Shown in pieces: positions 43,977 to 52,799 of a stretch of DNA of 64,000 bases. The position numbers were made by a program, and so were the translations under genes. The stretch is from Lepiota brunneoincarnata. Taxonomy: Eukaryota > Basidiomycota > Agaricomycetes > Agaricales > Agaricaceae. Every line of letters begins with the position of its first letter. The stretch's first letter is position 1. The DNA lies in assembly GCA_023014365.1 (NCBI GenBank), contig JAEBUN010000003.1, forward strand, positions 2,294,001 through 2,358,000. Reading direction: 5' to 3'. The notes below the pieces were generated by a model. It was not told where the DNA came from. It did not search any database and saw nothing but the letters and a program-made list of their open reading frames with translations.

Positions 43977-44544
43977 GGTCTTCAGATAAGTCCCCTCCCA
44001 TTGAAATATATGTAAATTTTTCTTCATTCCTTAAGTTTTTCTACACCTTTAGTACAACTGTTCCCTCTCCTTCCTTCTAGCTACCTTTTCCTTCCTAGTG
44101 TACTTGTAAGTTTTTCTCCAGGTTCCTGTTTCACAAAAATCTGTCTTCGCTACATTTTGTTTCACTTACATGGCCTCTCATAGTTATACAATTTCGCTCC
44201 TTTTTGTGTACATTTGCTGTCTTCTCTGATGACCAACAAATAATGTAGTATTACTTTCTTTACCATATTTAATGTAGAAGTGGGAGGATTTGTCCTCCAG
44301 TGAAAAATATATACCCTCTATCTCGAAAAGTTCTGTCGCGATCTCTCCCTCTCCTTGACTCAGCTCAATGACACTTGCCTCCCCTCTCAAACTTGCTAAC
44401 CTTCATACACAACCTCCCTTGGGGTCAAGGCTGGGGTAGGGTGGCACTGCCCATCTGGACTGATGGGACTCTGGGGGTAGACATACCAGAGGGGGTAGAG
44501 ATGGGCATAGGAGAGTCATGTGATGGTTGCCAAGAAACCACAGG
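43977..44544. other. Spacer between A2 and A4
   Basis: AT- and pyrimidine-rich; no gene or repeat recognised. Confidence 0.5.
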
Positions 44545-44960
44545 TGTTACCCAGGTTAGGGGTTCATTCATGAGTAGCATGGAGTTCAACACAGGATGTC
44601 TATACAGACTTGGTCCTGTCCTACTAAGCATGACTTGGAGACAACAGAGCACTATAAGTCCAGCCAGTTTATGGACAAAGAGGTATAGGAGGCAAGAACT
44701 GTATAACACTAAGATAAGGATACAAAGTACAGTATGGTATCCTTATATACTACTATATGTGGCTATGCTCCTACTATATATATCTAGACCCAGGTAGAAT
44801 GAGTCATACTGAGTCAGAGTTTTATCTATCTAAATATAGATTGTTCTGATGTGCAATTCTGATTGTTTCAGAGTGACAGTTCTTCTATCTATTTATCTAT
44901 TTGATGCTTCTGATAAGAGTTCCTTCTGGGTAGGCTTCTGATAAGGGGATTCTGATAACA
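44545..44960 (-). repeat. A4 3' LTR
   Basis: TGTTACCC..GATAACA, 416 bp; longer than other A LTRs because of extra sequence near 44820-44940. Confidence 0.85.
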
Positions 44961-45197
44961 TTACCCTGTTTTTAAGGTTATATTCCATTATAACCATTAT
45001 GTCTTTTCCTTCTGTTGTGTTTGAGTGGAGTGTTTTTAGAATTCTCCTACTGGTTCTCCACATATGTTGGATATGGCAACATTGTTGTATCCATCGTTGA
45101 AGTCGTCTTCTTCTGGGTATTCAAGTCCTGAGTATTGGTAATGGAGAGATGGGGTGGTTTGAGGTCAAGCTGCCATAGGTCTGTTGTAAGGTGTATG

Positions 45198-45907
45198 TGT
45201 TATGATCCATGCTCCTTCTGTATCCAAGGATAACTGGAGACAGCCTTCAATCACTCTACAAGGTGTCTGAGAGGGTTGGCCTTGCAGAGCTTAGTGGATC
45301 ACACTCAATGAGATAACAAGGGAACATGCCAAGTTAAGGCAGAGAGGGTTAATGACTGCTGTTAACAAGATTAAAGCTTGAGGCTTTAATCTCTACTTGT
45401 ACAGGCCTTATATACCTATGAGATACTATATACTTGTTATAGGTTATTGGGCTGTTCTACTTGTCTTGTGCAGTCTTGACCATGATGTGCATCCTAGCTG
45501 ATGGCATCCTACTGTTATTTATATCTTACAATGAGTCAGTGTCCTTGTTCCCCATTCCACTGCTGTGCAATGTTCCATCGCTTTCTTCTGACTCATAATT
45601 CTCTTCTCCCAATTCTATCTCCATGGATTCTCTTCCATTCTCACTCTCCATTCTCTTGGTGCTTCCATCCATATCGGAGGTTGGATCAGTTGATCCATGG
45701 CTATCTTCTTTGTCCTCGGGGTATTCCAGAATATCCTCCAGAATTATCTCCATTCCTGTTTCTCTTGCCAAGTCCTGCATGGCATTGTAATATTCCCCTT
45801 CTTTGTCTTCACATTCCTGTGCTCGCAACTGGTCTGTGGTTTCCTGTACCCATCTTGTAAAGTCAAATAATTGCTCCTGTTCCTCTTGGTCCAGACTGTT
45901 CATTACA
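45198..45907 (-). mobile_element. B-type solo LTR in A4
   Basis: 710 bp, TGTTATGATCC...TTCATTACA, with an exact GTATG duplication (45193-45197 and 45908-45912). It is closer to the 62273 copy than to the full B element. The acidic ORF3b frame is open through it. Confidence 0.92.
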
Positions 45908-46059
45908 GTATGTCTTGTTCCTTTTGAGGGACATTCAGTTTGTTTGTGACAAGGTTGGAATACTCCACAGTGTGGGCATCTATATTTGATGCAATCATAT
46001 GAATAGTGGCCTGGGGCATATTGTTTGCAGCCAAGGCAGGTGAATTGGGGACAATCCAT
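45526..46059 (-). CDS. Chimeric zinc-knuckle/acidic-domain ORF, 177 aa
   Basis: The insertion fused two reading frames. Residues 1-51 or so come from A4 ORF3a (CLGCKQYAPGHYSYDC, CPHCGVFQPCHKQTEC). From VMNSLDQEEQEQLFDF on, it is the acidic domain of the B LTR. The result resembles B, where knuckles and acidic tail belong to adjacent frames. It is probably an accident; the start ATG is internal to the old ORF3a. Confidence 0.45.
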   Translation of the reverse strand: MDCPQFTCLGCKQYAPGHYSYDCIKYRCPHCGVFQPCHKQTECPSKGTRHTVMNSLDQEEQEQLFDFTRWVQETTDQLRAQECEDKEGEYYNAMQDLARETGMEIILEDILEYPEDKEDSHGSTDPTSDMDGSTKRMESENGRESMEIELGEENYESEESDGTLHSSGMGNKDTDSL

Positions 46060-47190
46060 GGCCCAGTGTCCAATTTGTTTACATTGAATACATCAGGATC
46101 TGTTGTTGGGTTTGGGGTTTGGAATTTGTTGGATAAGAGTAGGGGAGTTCCATATTGGAGTTAGTTTGGTGATGTTTTTATGGAAAGGGTTATTAGTTCC
46201 GACAGGGTTCTTTCTTTCTGATGTGGGGGTTGGAGCAGTTTTGTTGGTGGGGTGTATCACATTGGTTTGTTTCTTTCTTGGCATTTGGGACATGAGTCCT
46301 TGGCATGTGAGGAGGAATGCTTCATAGTTTTTGGTCCACTTTCATTAGGTGTGGAAGGTGTTGTGAAGGAGTTTTGTTTGTTTAACATGATGGATATAGT
46401 TTGACCATACTTCTCTATCATAGTCGCTGATGGGAGCATTGTTGACTTTGTCAGTGAGGAATTGGGTAGAGGTGATTGTGCGTAAGTCTTCTACATTTGT
46501 TGTGATTGGTTCTATACTTTTTACTCCAGCTGTGTGGAAGTTGATGGGTAGAGCAGCTACTGGTTCTGGTTTGGGTGTAGTGTTGGGGTCAGGAGTTTCA
46601 TCTCTGATATTGATGAAGGTGTTGGAGGGTGTAAATGGGCATGGCCTTGGGATTGGAGTTGGGGAATTCCTTTTGACATTGGGGTCATTGATGATGACAA
46701 CGGAGGAGGTGGACAAAGAAGAGGAGAAGGGGGGAGTGGATTGAGGACAAATGAGGTCGAGGTTGTTCATGGACATCTTTGAGTGTGTTTGGTGGTAGAG
46801 TGAAGTTGCTTCTGGTAGGTTCTGGGTAGTTCCTGGTTATTGCTGTTAAGTTGATGTTCCTCTTTATACTCTTCCAGGTATTCATTGGCATTATTATGAA
46901 GTTCTTCTTTGGATATCCACTGGTTCTCCATGTGGGAGTATCCTTTCCAATGTATGTAGTATTGGAGTTTTCCATGGTATTGGCGGTGATTGAGAATAGC
47001 TTCTATTTTGTATTCTTCTTCATTGATGATGTCTGGTGGTGGTGATGTCGGATGAGGTCTGTATGCTTCTGTTTTGGTATATGGGGTTAGGAGATTTCAG
47101 TGGAATACTGGGTGTATCTTCCATTTGATCAGAAGTTTTAATTTATATGTGAGTGGTGATAAGGCCTCTAAGATAAGGAAAGGTCCTAGT

Positions 47191-47547
47191 TGTTACCCGG
47201 GTTAGGGGTTTGCTCTTGAGTAGCACGGCGTTCGTGGCAAGATGTCTATACAGACTTGGTCTTGTCCTACTAGGCATGACTTAGAGACGACGGAGCACTA
47301 TAGTCCAGCCGGTTTAAGGGCAAAGAGGTATAGGAGGCAAGAACTGTATAACACTAAGATAAGGATACAAGGTATTGTACTGTATCCTTATATAATAATC
47401 CAGACCGGGGTAACTATGAGTCAGAGATAAGAAAACATGAGGCGTATACTAAGAATAGTCCTTCTGATGTACACTACTGATAGTTTCATAGTGACATGGG
47501 AATGTGAGCTAAAAGTAACCGTCCTTCTGATGTGGTTTCTGATAACA
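47191..47547 (-). repeat. A3 3' LTR with 29-bp deletion
   Basis: Lacks the segment between CCTTATATA and ATAATCC that is present at about 55172-55200 in the 5' LTR; short TATA-like repeats flank the gap. Confidence 0.92.
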
Positions 47548-47584
47548 TTAGGTCTGTTTCTAGAGTTGTTTTCCATACAACTCG

Positions 47585-48853
47585 TTAGTTTCCTTCTTCC
47601 AGGTATTCAGCTAGGTAGTTTGGTTCATAGTAATCAATCTGTGGTAGGTCGGTGGAGTCTGGTCTGGGGGGAATGACGGGGAAGAAGGTAGGAGTGGGAG
47701 TTCTGTGAAGATCGAGTATGGTGGCGGTTTCTGGGGATGGAGGCTGTCCTGGGTAAAAGATATCATATAGAAGACGTCTGAAATGGGGACTTTCGATTCT
47801 TTCTTCTGGTGGGGTGAGTTGGTTTGCTTCAGAAGGAACCGCATGGTTCTCCTGTGATGTTTGATTCGGCCACGTCATCGTAGCACTCCTCGTAATAATC
47901 GTCGTGGGTGAGATTGATGTATCGATGGTGAGTTGTGGGAATGGTTGAGGGACGGGTTGTAGGATTTCTGGAGTAGGGGGCGTGTTGAGTCTTTCGACTT
48001 GGGCATTCGGTCCGTTTATGGCGCGGTTGGAAGACGGCACAGTGGGGACATCTGTATTTGATGCAATCGTATGAGTAGTGCCCTGGGGCATATTGCTTGC
48101 ATCCGAGGCAGGCAAATTGGGGGCAATCCATGGCCCAGTGTCCTGTGTGTCTGCATTGGATGCAGACCAATCTGTCGGTGGTTCGGGGGTTGGTTCGTGG
48201 GTGAATGGGATTGGGGGAGTTCCGAATCGGGACATTGTTACTGGCGACGGTGTGGGTGGTGTCCTTGGTGGGGGTGAGAAGTCTGAAGGGATTTCTGATA
48301 CTGGCGGGCTTTCTTCCCTTACTGGGGGCGGTGGTGATGATAGCGGCAGTGGTCGTCGTGGTAGTGGTGGGGATGGTTGTGGTGGGGGGCTGCGAGGTAT
48401 GTACCTCATTTTGTTTGGGTAGGTTCTTCGACACCTCGGACATGAGGCCTGATCTTGAGCAGAGAAGTTGCTCGAGTGATTCTGCCCAGGCACATTGCGT
48501 ATTGTATGCAGTAGCGAGAGCCTTAGTCTGTCGTACGTGGTGGGTATAGTCGTACCAGAGTTGTCGGTCGTATTCTGAAATTGGAGTGTGTTCCAATTTA
48601 GTCGTAAAGGCTCCGTCAGTGGCAGCCTCGCACAGATCTCCATCAGAAGGGTGATCTGGTCCATATGATCGTACTCCAGCTGTATGGTATCTAAGGGAGG
48701 CGGCTGGGGCAGCTGTTGGTTCTGGGGTGTCGTTGGGGTCGGGGGTCTCGTCCCTGGGGGAGGCGTATGTTGCGGCGAAGGTGTGAGAGGGGGTGTAGGG
48801 AGACGGGGCTGGAACGGGAGTTGTTTGAAGTGTTGTATGTTCGATGCTTGCAT
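47585..48853 (-). CDS. A3 ORF3b, 422 aa
   Basis: ATG 48853 (MQASNIQHFK) in the +1 frame relative to ORF3a, overlapping it for 1,025 bp. Pro/Thr/Ser-rich; an early motif QLEYDHMDQITLLMEICA is followed by CPRCRRTYPNK (about residue 135) and a C-terminal part outside ORF3a (RRLLYDIFYPGQPPSPET, ending YLEEGN). It stops 38 nt before the LTR. The same offset (+1, start about 100-145 nt downstream) occurs in B. Function unknown. The C-rich strand lowers stop frequency, so chance openness is possible, but 422 codons far exceeds other shadow frames here. Confidence 0.55.
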   Translation of the reverse strand: MQASNIQHFKQLPFQPRLPTPPLTPSPQHTPPPGTRPPTPTTPQNQQLPQPPPLDTIQLEYDHMDQITLLMEICARLPLTEPLRLNWNTLQFQNTTDNSGTTIPTTYDRLRLSLLHTIRNVPGQNHSSNFSAQDQASCPRCRRTYPNKMRYIPRSPPPQPSPPLPRRPLPLSSPPPPVREESPPVSEIPSDFSPPPRTPPTPSPVTMSRFGTPPIPFTHEPTPEPPTDWSASNADTQDTGPWIAPNLPASDASNMPQGTTHTIASNTDVPTVPSSNRAINGPNAQVERLNTPPTPEILQPVPQPFPQLTIDTSISPTTIITRSATMTWPNQTSQENHAVPSEANQLTPPEERIESPHFRRLLYDIFYPGQPPSPETATILDLHRTPTPTFFPVIPPRPDSTDLPQIDYYEPNYLAEYLEEGN

Positions 48854-48953
48854 TGTTTATGATGACGACGGAGGATGATGAGGAGGTTGGTGAAGGTGTT
48901 GTTGAAAAAGGGGGAGTAGTTTGGGGGCGAGTGAGGTCGAGGTTCATGGGCAT
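47829..48953 (-). CDS. A3 ORF3a: zinc-knuckle protein, 374 aa
   Basis: ATG 48953 follows the pol stop by two bases (TAA AG ATG). The Ser/Thr/Pro-rich N-terminus is followed by a helical region (YDYTHHVRQTKALATAYNTQ) and a Thr run. Near residues 255-305 come three Cys/His motifs: CIQCRHTGHWAMDC, CLGCKQYAPGHYSYDC and CPHC-x7-H-x3-EC. Likely a nucleic-acid-binding protein; the site corresponds to env in other retroelements, but no signal or membrane segment is present. Confidence 0.65.
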   Translation of the reverse strand: MPMNLDLTRPQTTPPFSTTPSPTSSSSSVVIINNASIEHTTLQTTPVPAPSPYTPSHTFAATYASPRDETPDPNDTPEPTAAPAASLRYHTAGVRSYGPDHPSDGDLCEAATDGAFTTKLEHTPISEYDRQLWYDYTHHVRQTKALATAYNTQCAWAESLEQLLCSRSGLMSEVSKNLPKQNEVHTSQPPTTTIPTTTTTTTAAIITTAPSKGRKPASIRNPFRLLTPTKDTTHTVASNNVPIRNSPNPIHPRTNPRTTDRLVCIQCRHTGHWAMDCPQFACLGCKQYAPGHYSYDCIKYRCPHCAVFQPRHKRTECPSRKTQHAPYSRNPTTRPSTIPTTHHRYINLTHDDYYEECYDDVAESNITGEPCGSF

Positions 48954-48955
48954 CT

Positions 48956-51900
48956 TTAAGTACGTTTGTTGTGGGAGTGAAGTTGTCTTTGGTTGGTTCT
49001 GGTGGGTTCCTGTTCTTTCTGGAGAATTCCATGAGCTTCTTTATACTTGGTCAAGTATTCTTTGGCGTTTTCATGAAGTGTTTCGTCGGTGATCCATTCG
49101 TTCTCCGTGTGGGAGTATCCTTTCCATTTGACGTAGTATTGGAGTTTTCCACGATGTTGTCGGTGGTTTAGAATGGCTTCTATTTCGTATTCTTCTTCTT
49201 CATTGATGATGTCTGGTGGTGGTGGGGTCGGATGAGATCCGTATGCTTCTGTTTCGGTGTATGGAGTTAGAAGGTTTCTGTGGAATATTGGATGTATCTT
49301 CCATTTGATCGGAAGTTTTAGTTTGTAGGTGAGCGGTGATAGGACTTCTGTGATAAGGAAGGGTCCTAGTCGTTTTGGGGATATTTTGTTGGAAATGAAG
49401 GGAAGTTTGAGGTTCTTGGCTTCTAGCCATACTTTTTGATGTGTTTCAAGGGGTTTGACGGTTCTTCTGGTTCTTTGTTTCATAATGTTGGCGGAGAGTT
49501 GATGTGCCGTGTGTGCTTCTTTTCTAGCATCATCAAGGAGTTTGATGCGTTCGTCTACTGATGGAAAGTTCGATGTTTCCATTACCGTGGGTATCGGTGG
49601 AGGGTTGTATCCCATGATTAGTTCGAATGGGGATTTCTGCCTCAAGGCATGTATTTTGGAGTTGTGTGCGAATTCGGCAATAGGGAGGGTTTCTGACCAA
49701 TCAAGGGGTTTTCTGGTACAGTATATGGCGAGGTAGGTTTCGATTTCTTGATTGTATCGTTCGGTGGAACCATCTGTCTGGGGATGGTATGCAGTTGAGA
49801 ATGCTTGTTGGATATTTAGACGTTTGGCTAGTTGTCGGAGGGAGTTGGCAGCGAATCTGGGGTCTCGATCTGATATGATTTTGTCAGGTAGTCCGAATCT
49901 GGTGAAGACTTTTTCTATTAATAGTTGTCCGATGTCGTCGGCGTTTGATCGATCTGAGGTTGGGATGAAAATTACCCCCTTCGTAAGGCCGTGGTCCACC
50001 ACGGACAGTATCGCATTATGGCCGGCACTAGGTGGTAGACCGGTGATAAGATCCCATGAGATCTGGGCAAATGGGCGTTTAGATGTTGGTGGAGGGATCG
50101 GTTGGGTTGGTGCGCGATCCGGTCTGCGTATGATTTTATGTTGCTGACACTCTGGACAGCCTCTGACATAGTTCTTTATGAACGTCGACATTCCTGGCCA
50201 GTATACTTCTTTCTTGGCAAGGCGGTATGTTTCCTGTTCTCCAGGGTGGCCACGTGTAGGGTGGTCGTGGTATCTTGCGATGACATCGCGTCTGAGTTGG
50301 AGGTCTTCTGGAACAATGACACGTTCTTGGAAGGTGAGGAGTGAACCACTTGGGGTCAGAATTGTTCCGAAGTCTTTATCGGCGGCATTAGGGTAGGTTT
50401 CTTTTAGGAGTTTGAACACTTCGGTGGTTCTAGCGTCGTATTTGGGTGATTCCGTGATTCTTTCTTGGAGTTTCATATCGACGGTGGTGATAAAGAGGTG
50501 TTCTGGGAGTATTGTGATCAGGTTTTGGTCTTCTATGTCAGCGGTGGCAACAAAAAGATTGTTTGGAAGCATAGTGACATCTTCGTTATCATTGTCTTCA
50601 TCAGGGATGTGGTCTGGACATCTTGATAGGGCATCTGGTGCAGGGATCTTTGATCCTGGGACGTGTTCTAATTTGAAGTTGTAATCGGCGAGGGTCTGGA
50701 CCCATCGTGCTTGTCGGCGATTGATTTTCTGGGGTTTATGCCAGTATGTTAGGTTTTGGTGATCCGTTCTGATACGGACAGTATGGGGGCTGCCAAGGAG
50801 GTAGTGGCGCCATTCTTCAAGGGCTCGGATAATAGCGAGGAGCTCCCTGTCATAGATGTCATAATTGCGTTCCGCTGGTCCGAACGTCTTTGAATAGAAT
50901 GATATGGGTTTCCATATTCCGTTGATGTCGTATTGATACAGGACAGCTCCTGATGTGAATTTAGAAGCATCGGCTTCTATTTCAAAGGGTTTTGTGGAGT
51001 CGGGCATGAGGAGTACCGGTTCCTTTAGGAATTCATTCTTGAGCGTTTCGAATGCTTTCTGTTGTTCTTCTTTCCACTCGAATTTGTTTGATTTGGAAAG
51101 GAGTTGGTTCAGGGGTTTGGTGTGGTGGGAGTAGCTGCGGATGAACTTCCAGTAGAAGTTACAAAATCCGATGAATTTCCGAACGTGTCGGACTGTTTTT
51201 GGCACTGGCCAGTCTTCTATTCCTTTGAGTTTTCCGGGATCCATTTTGATCTCATCTGGCATGATGATCATGCCGAGATATTTGAGTCGTTGTTTGTTGA
51301 ACTCGCATTTCTCCGTTTTGAGGTAGAGGTCGTTTTCCTGCAGGATTTGCAGTACTTTTTCCGTAAGTCGGTCGGTTTCTTCTTGGGTTTTACTGTAGAT
51401 TAGGATATCATCCATGTAGATGATGATCCCTCCTTTCTCCATTATTTCAGAGAATAACGTGTCCATCATGTGTTGGAACGTCGCGGGACTGTTGCAGAGT
51501 CCAAAAAACATAACAGTCGGTTCGAAAAGACCCATGGGAGTCTTGAACGCTGCTTTCCATTGATTGCCATCTTTGATTCTGACGTTATTGTATCCTAGGC
51601 GGATGTCGAGCTTAGTGAAATACTTAGCTCCTTTGAGTTTGTCCATGATAGAGGAAATCATGGGGATCGGGTACGCATTTTTGACAGTGTGATCGTTTAG
51701 GTAACGATAGTCTTGACAGGGTCGGAGGTCTCCTCCTTGTTTGGCAACGAAAAAGAAAGGTGATGCCATAGGGGATTTTGAGGGGCGGATGTAGCCTTTT
51801 CGGAGGTTCTCGTCTATGAATTCTTTCAATGCTTTTTCTTTGGCAGGTGCCACTTGATAAGGTTTCATCAATTTTGCTTCGAATGTTGGTTTTAGTTTGA

Positions 51901-52096
51901 TTTCGTGATCAAATGTTCTTGATGGTGGGAATAGTTCGGAGGCTTTCTTGTTGAATATTTTAGCCCATCGGGCAAATCTCCGAGGAATCTCGGGTGGTTC
52001 CTTATTTGATTCTGGTTGTTTTCCTTTTTGATTTGCCGACTTTGTCGGGTTATGTTGCTCATTGTGGAGTGTTGTGGAGTGTGTTGCCTTTGGCAT
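48956..52096 (-). CDS. pol: A3 pol main frame: RT, RNase H, integrase, chromodomain
   Basis: 1,046 codons without a stop. [44 protein letters not shown]. RNase [40 protein letters not shown]. Integrase: H2C2 (RYHDHPTRGHPGEQETY, CPECQQHK) and D,D,E in ISWDLITGLPP, ISDRDPRFAAN and DGSTERYNQE. Chromodomain: EEYEIEAILNHRQ and YYVKWKGYSHTENEWI, with the aromatic residues expected of a methyl-lysine cage. The 5' end is set by a one-base insertion near 52085 that separates it from the protease. Confidence 0.92.
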   Translation of the reverse strand: MPKATHSTTLHNEQHNPTKSANQKGKQPESNKEPPEIPRRFARWAKIFNKKASELFPPSRTFDHEIKLKPTFEAKLMKPYQVAPAKEKALKEFIDENLRKGYIRPSKSPMASPFFFVAKQGGDLRPCQDYRYLNDHTVKNAYPIPMISSIMDKLKGAKYFTKLDIRLGYNNVRIKDGNQWKAAFKTPMGLFEPTVMFFGLCNSPATFQHMMDTLFSEIMEKGGIIIYMDDILIYSKTQEETDRLTEKVLQILQENDLYLKTEKCEFNKQRLKYLGMIIMPDEIKMDPGKLKGIEDWPVPKTVRHVRKFIGFCNFYWKFIRSYSHHTKPLNQLLSKSNKFEWKEEQQKAFETLKNEFLKEPVLLMPDSTKPFEIEADASKFTSGAVLYQYDINGIWKPISFYSKTFGPAERNYDIYDRELLAIIRALEEWRHYLLGSPHTVRIRTDHQNLTYWHKPQKINRRQARWVQTLADYNFKLEHVPGSKIPAPDALSRCPDHIPDEDNDNEDVTMLPNNLFVATADIEDQNLITILPEHLFITTVDMKLQERITESPKYDARTTEVFKLLKETYPNAADKDFGTILTPSGSLLTFQERVIVPEDLQLRRDVIARYHDHPTRGHPGEQETYRLAKKEVYWPGMSTFIKNYVRGCPECQQHKIIRRPDRAPTQPIPPPTSKRPFAQISWDLITGLPPSAGHNAILSVVDHGLTKGVIFIPTSDRSNADDIGQLLIEKVFTRFGLPDKIISDRDPRFAANSLRQLAKRLNIQQAFSTAYHPQTDGSTERYNQEIETYLAIYCTRKPLDWSETLPIAEFAHNSKIHALRQKSPFELIMGYNPPPIPTVMETSNFPSVDERIKLLDDARKEAHTAHQLSANIMKQRTRRTVKPLETHQKVWLEAKNLKLPFISNKISPKRLGPFLITEVLSPLTYKLKLPIKWKIHPIFHRNLLTPYTETEAYGSHPTPPPPDIINEEEEYEIEAILNHRQHRGKLQYYVKWKGYSHTENEWITDETLHENAKEYLTKYKEAHGILQKEQEPTRTNQRQLHSHNKRT

Positions 52097-52259
52097 TTAC
52101 TTCTAGTGGTGTTAGAAGCATCGGGTTCATTTCTCTTTCTAGAGAGAAGGTGTCGAGGTCAACGTTTGACAGGTTGACGTATTCTTCGGGGTTTTCCTTG
52201 GGTTGGGAGGTTTTTCCAGCCATTATGTCCATGGCGATGGAGTTGAGTTTGACAGGTTG

Positions 52260-52799
52260 TCATAGGGTTCTGAGGAGTTTGGAAAAATCCTGGTGATCGA
52301 TTTGGGGTTTCCAAGAGAATGTCTTGGTCTTCCAGTTGATGTTGGGATTGTATTGTTCCAACCAGGGAAATCCAATGATGAGGTCTTTCTCACCAGTGTT
52401 TGTAACGTACGCTTCTAGCATGCAATCTCTTCCATCAATGATGGTTCTGATTTTGATGTATTCATGGATCTTGCCATGTTGATTATCAGTTCTGTCAACG
52501 TTACTGAGTGGAATTGGTTGGTCCAGCTGTTTGGTTTGATAACCATGTCGTTCAACGACTTTGTGGGAGATGAAGTTCCCTTGGGCTCCTGAATCTATCA
52601 GGGCAGTGATGGCCACGGGTTTTGATGTCCGTTCACTCCAGATCTCGATGGGTAAGAAAAGGGATCGTTTATTCGGGGATAGTCGTAATTGTACAGAGTT
52701 TATCGAGAAAATGTCCTTCTGGGAGTGAGAGTACGAAATGTCCTTCTGAGTTTTGGAACATGCAGGGGCACATCTGTCGACAGCGTTCCTTTTTAAAAA
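52260..52799 (-). pseudogene. pol: A3 protease part of pol
   Basis: Aspartic protease of retropepsin type: ALIDSGAQGNF near residue 4 and a later LIIGFPWLEQYNP. In the -1 frame after gag. It ends at TGA 52260, where other copies have CAA CGA, then a shifted gap leads to the main pol frame. Confidence 0.8.

Larger units (their letters stand above)
44961..46776 (-). pseudogene. A4 ORF3a/ORF3b, interrupted by solo LTR
   Basis: ORF3a starts at ATG 46776 (MSMNNLDLICPQS), overlapping the pol stop, with a breakpoint after about 143 codons. The zinc-knuckle part resumes at 46059. The segment at 44961-45192 is the diverged 3' end. Confidence 0.65.

Noticed and set aside
48071..48549. Gly/Val-rich plus-strand ORFs opposite A3 ORF3
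   Set aside because: Mirror images of the Pro/Thr-rich sense codons; same pattern in A2 at 36910-37360.
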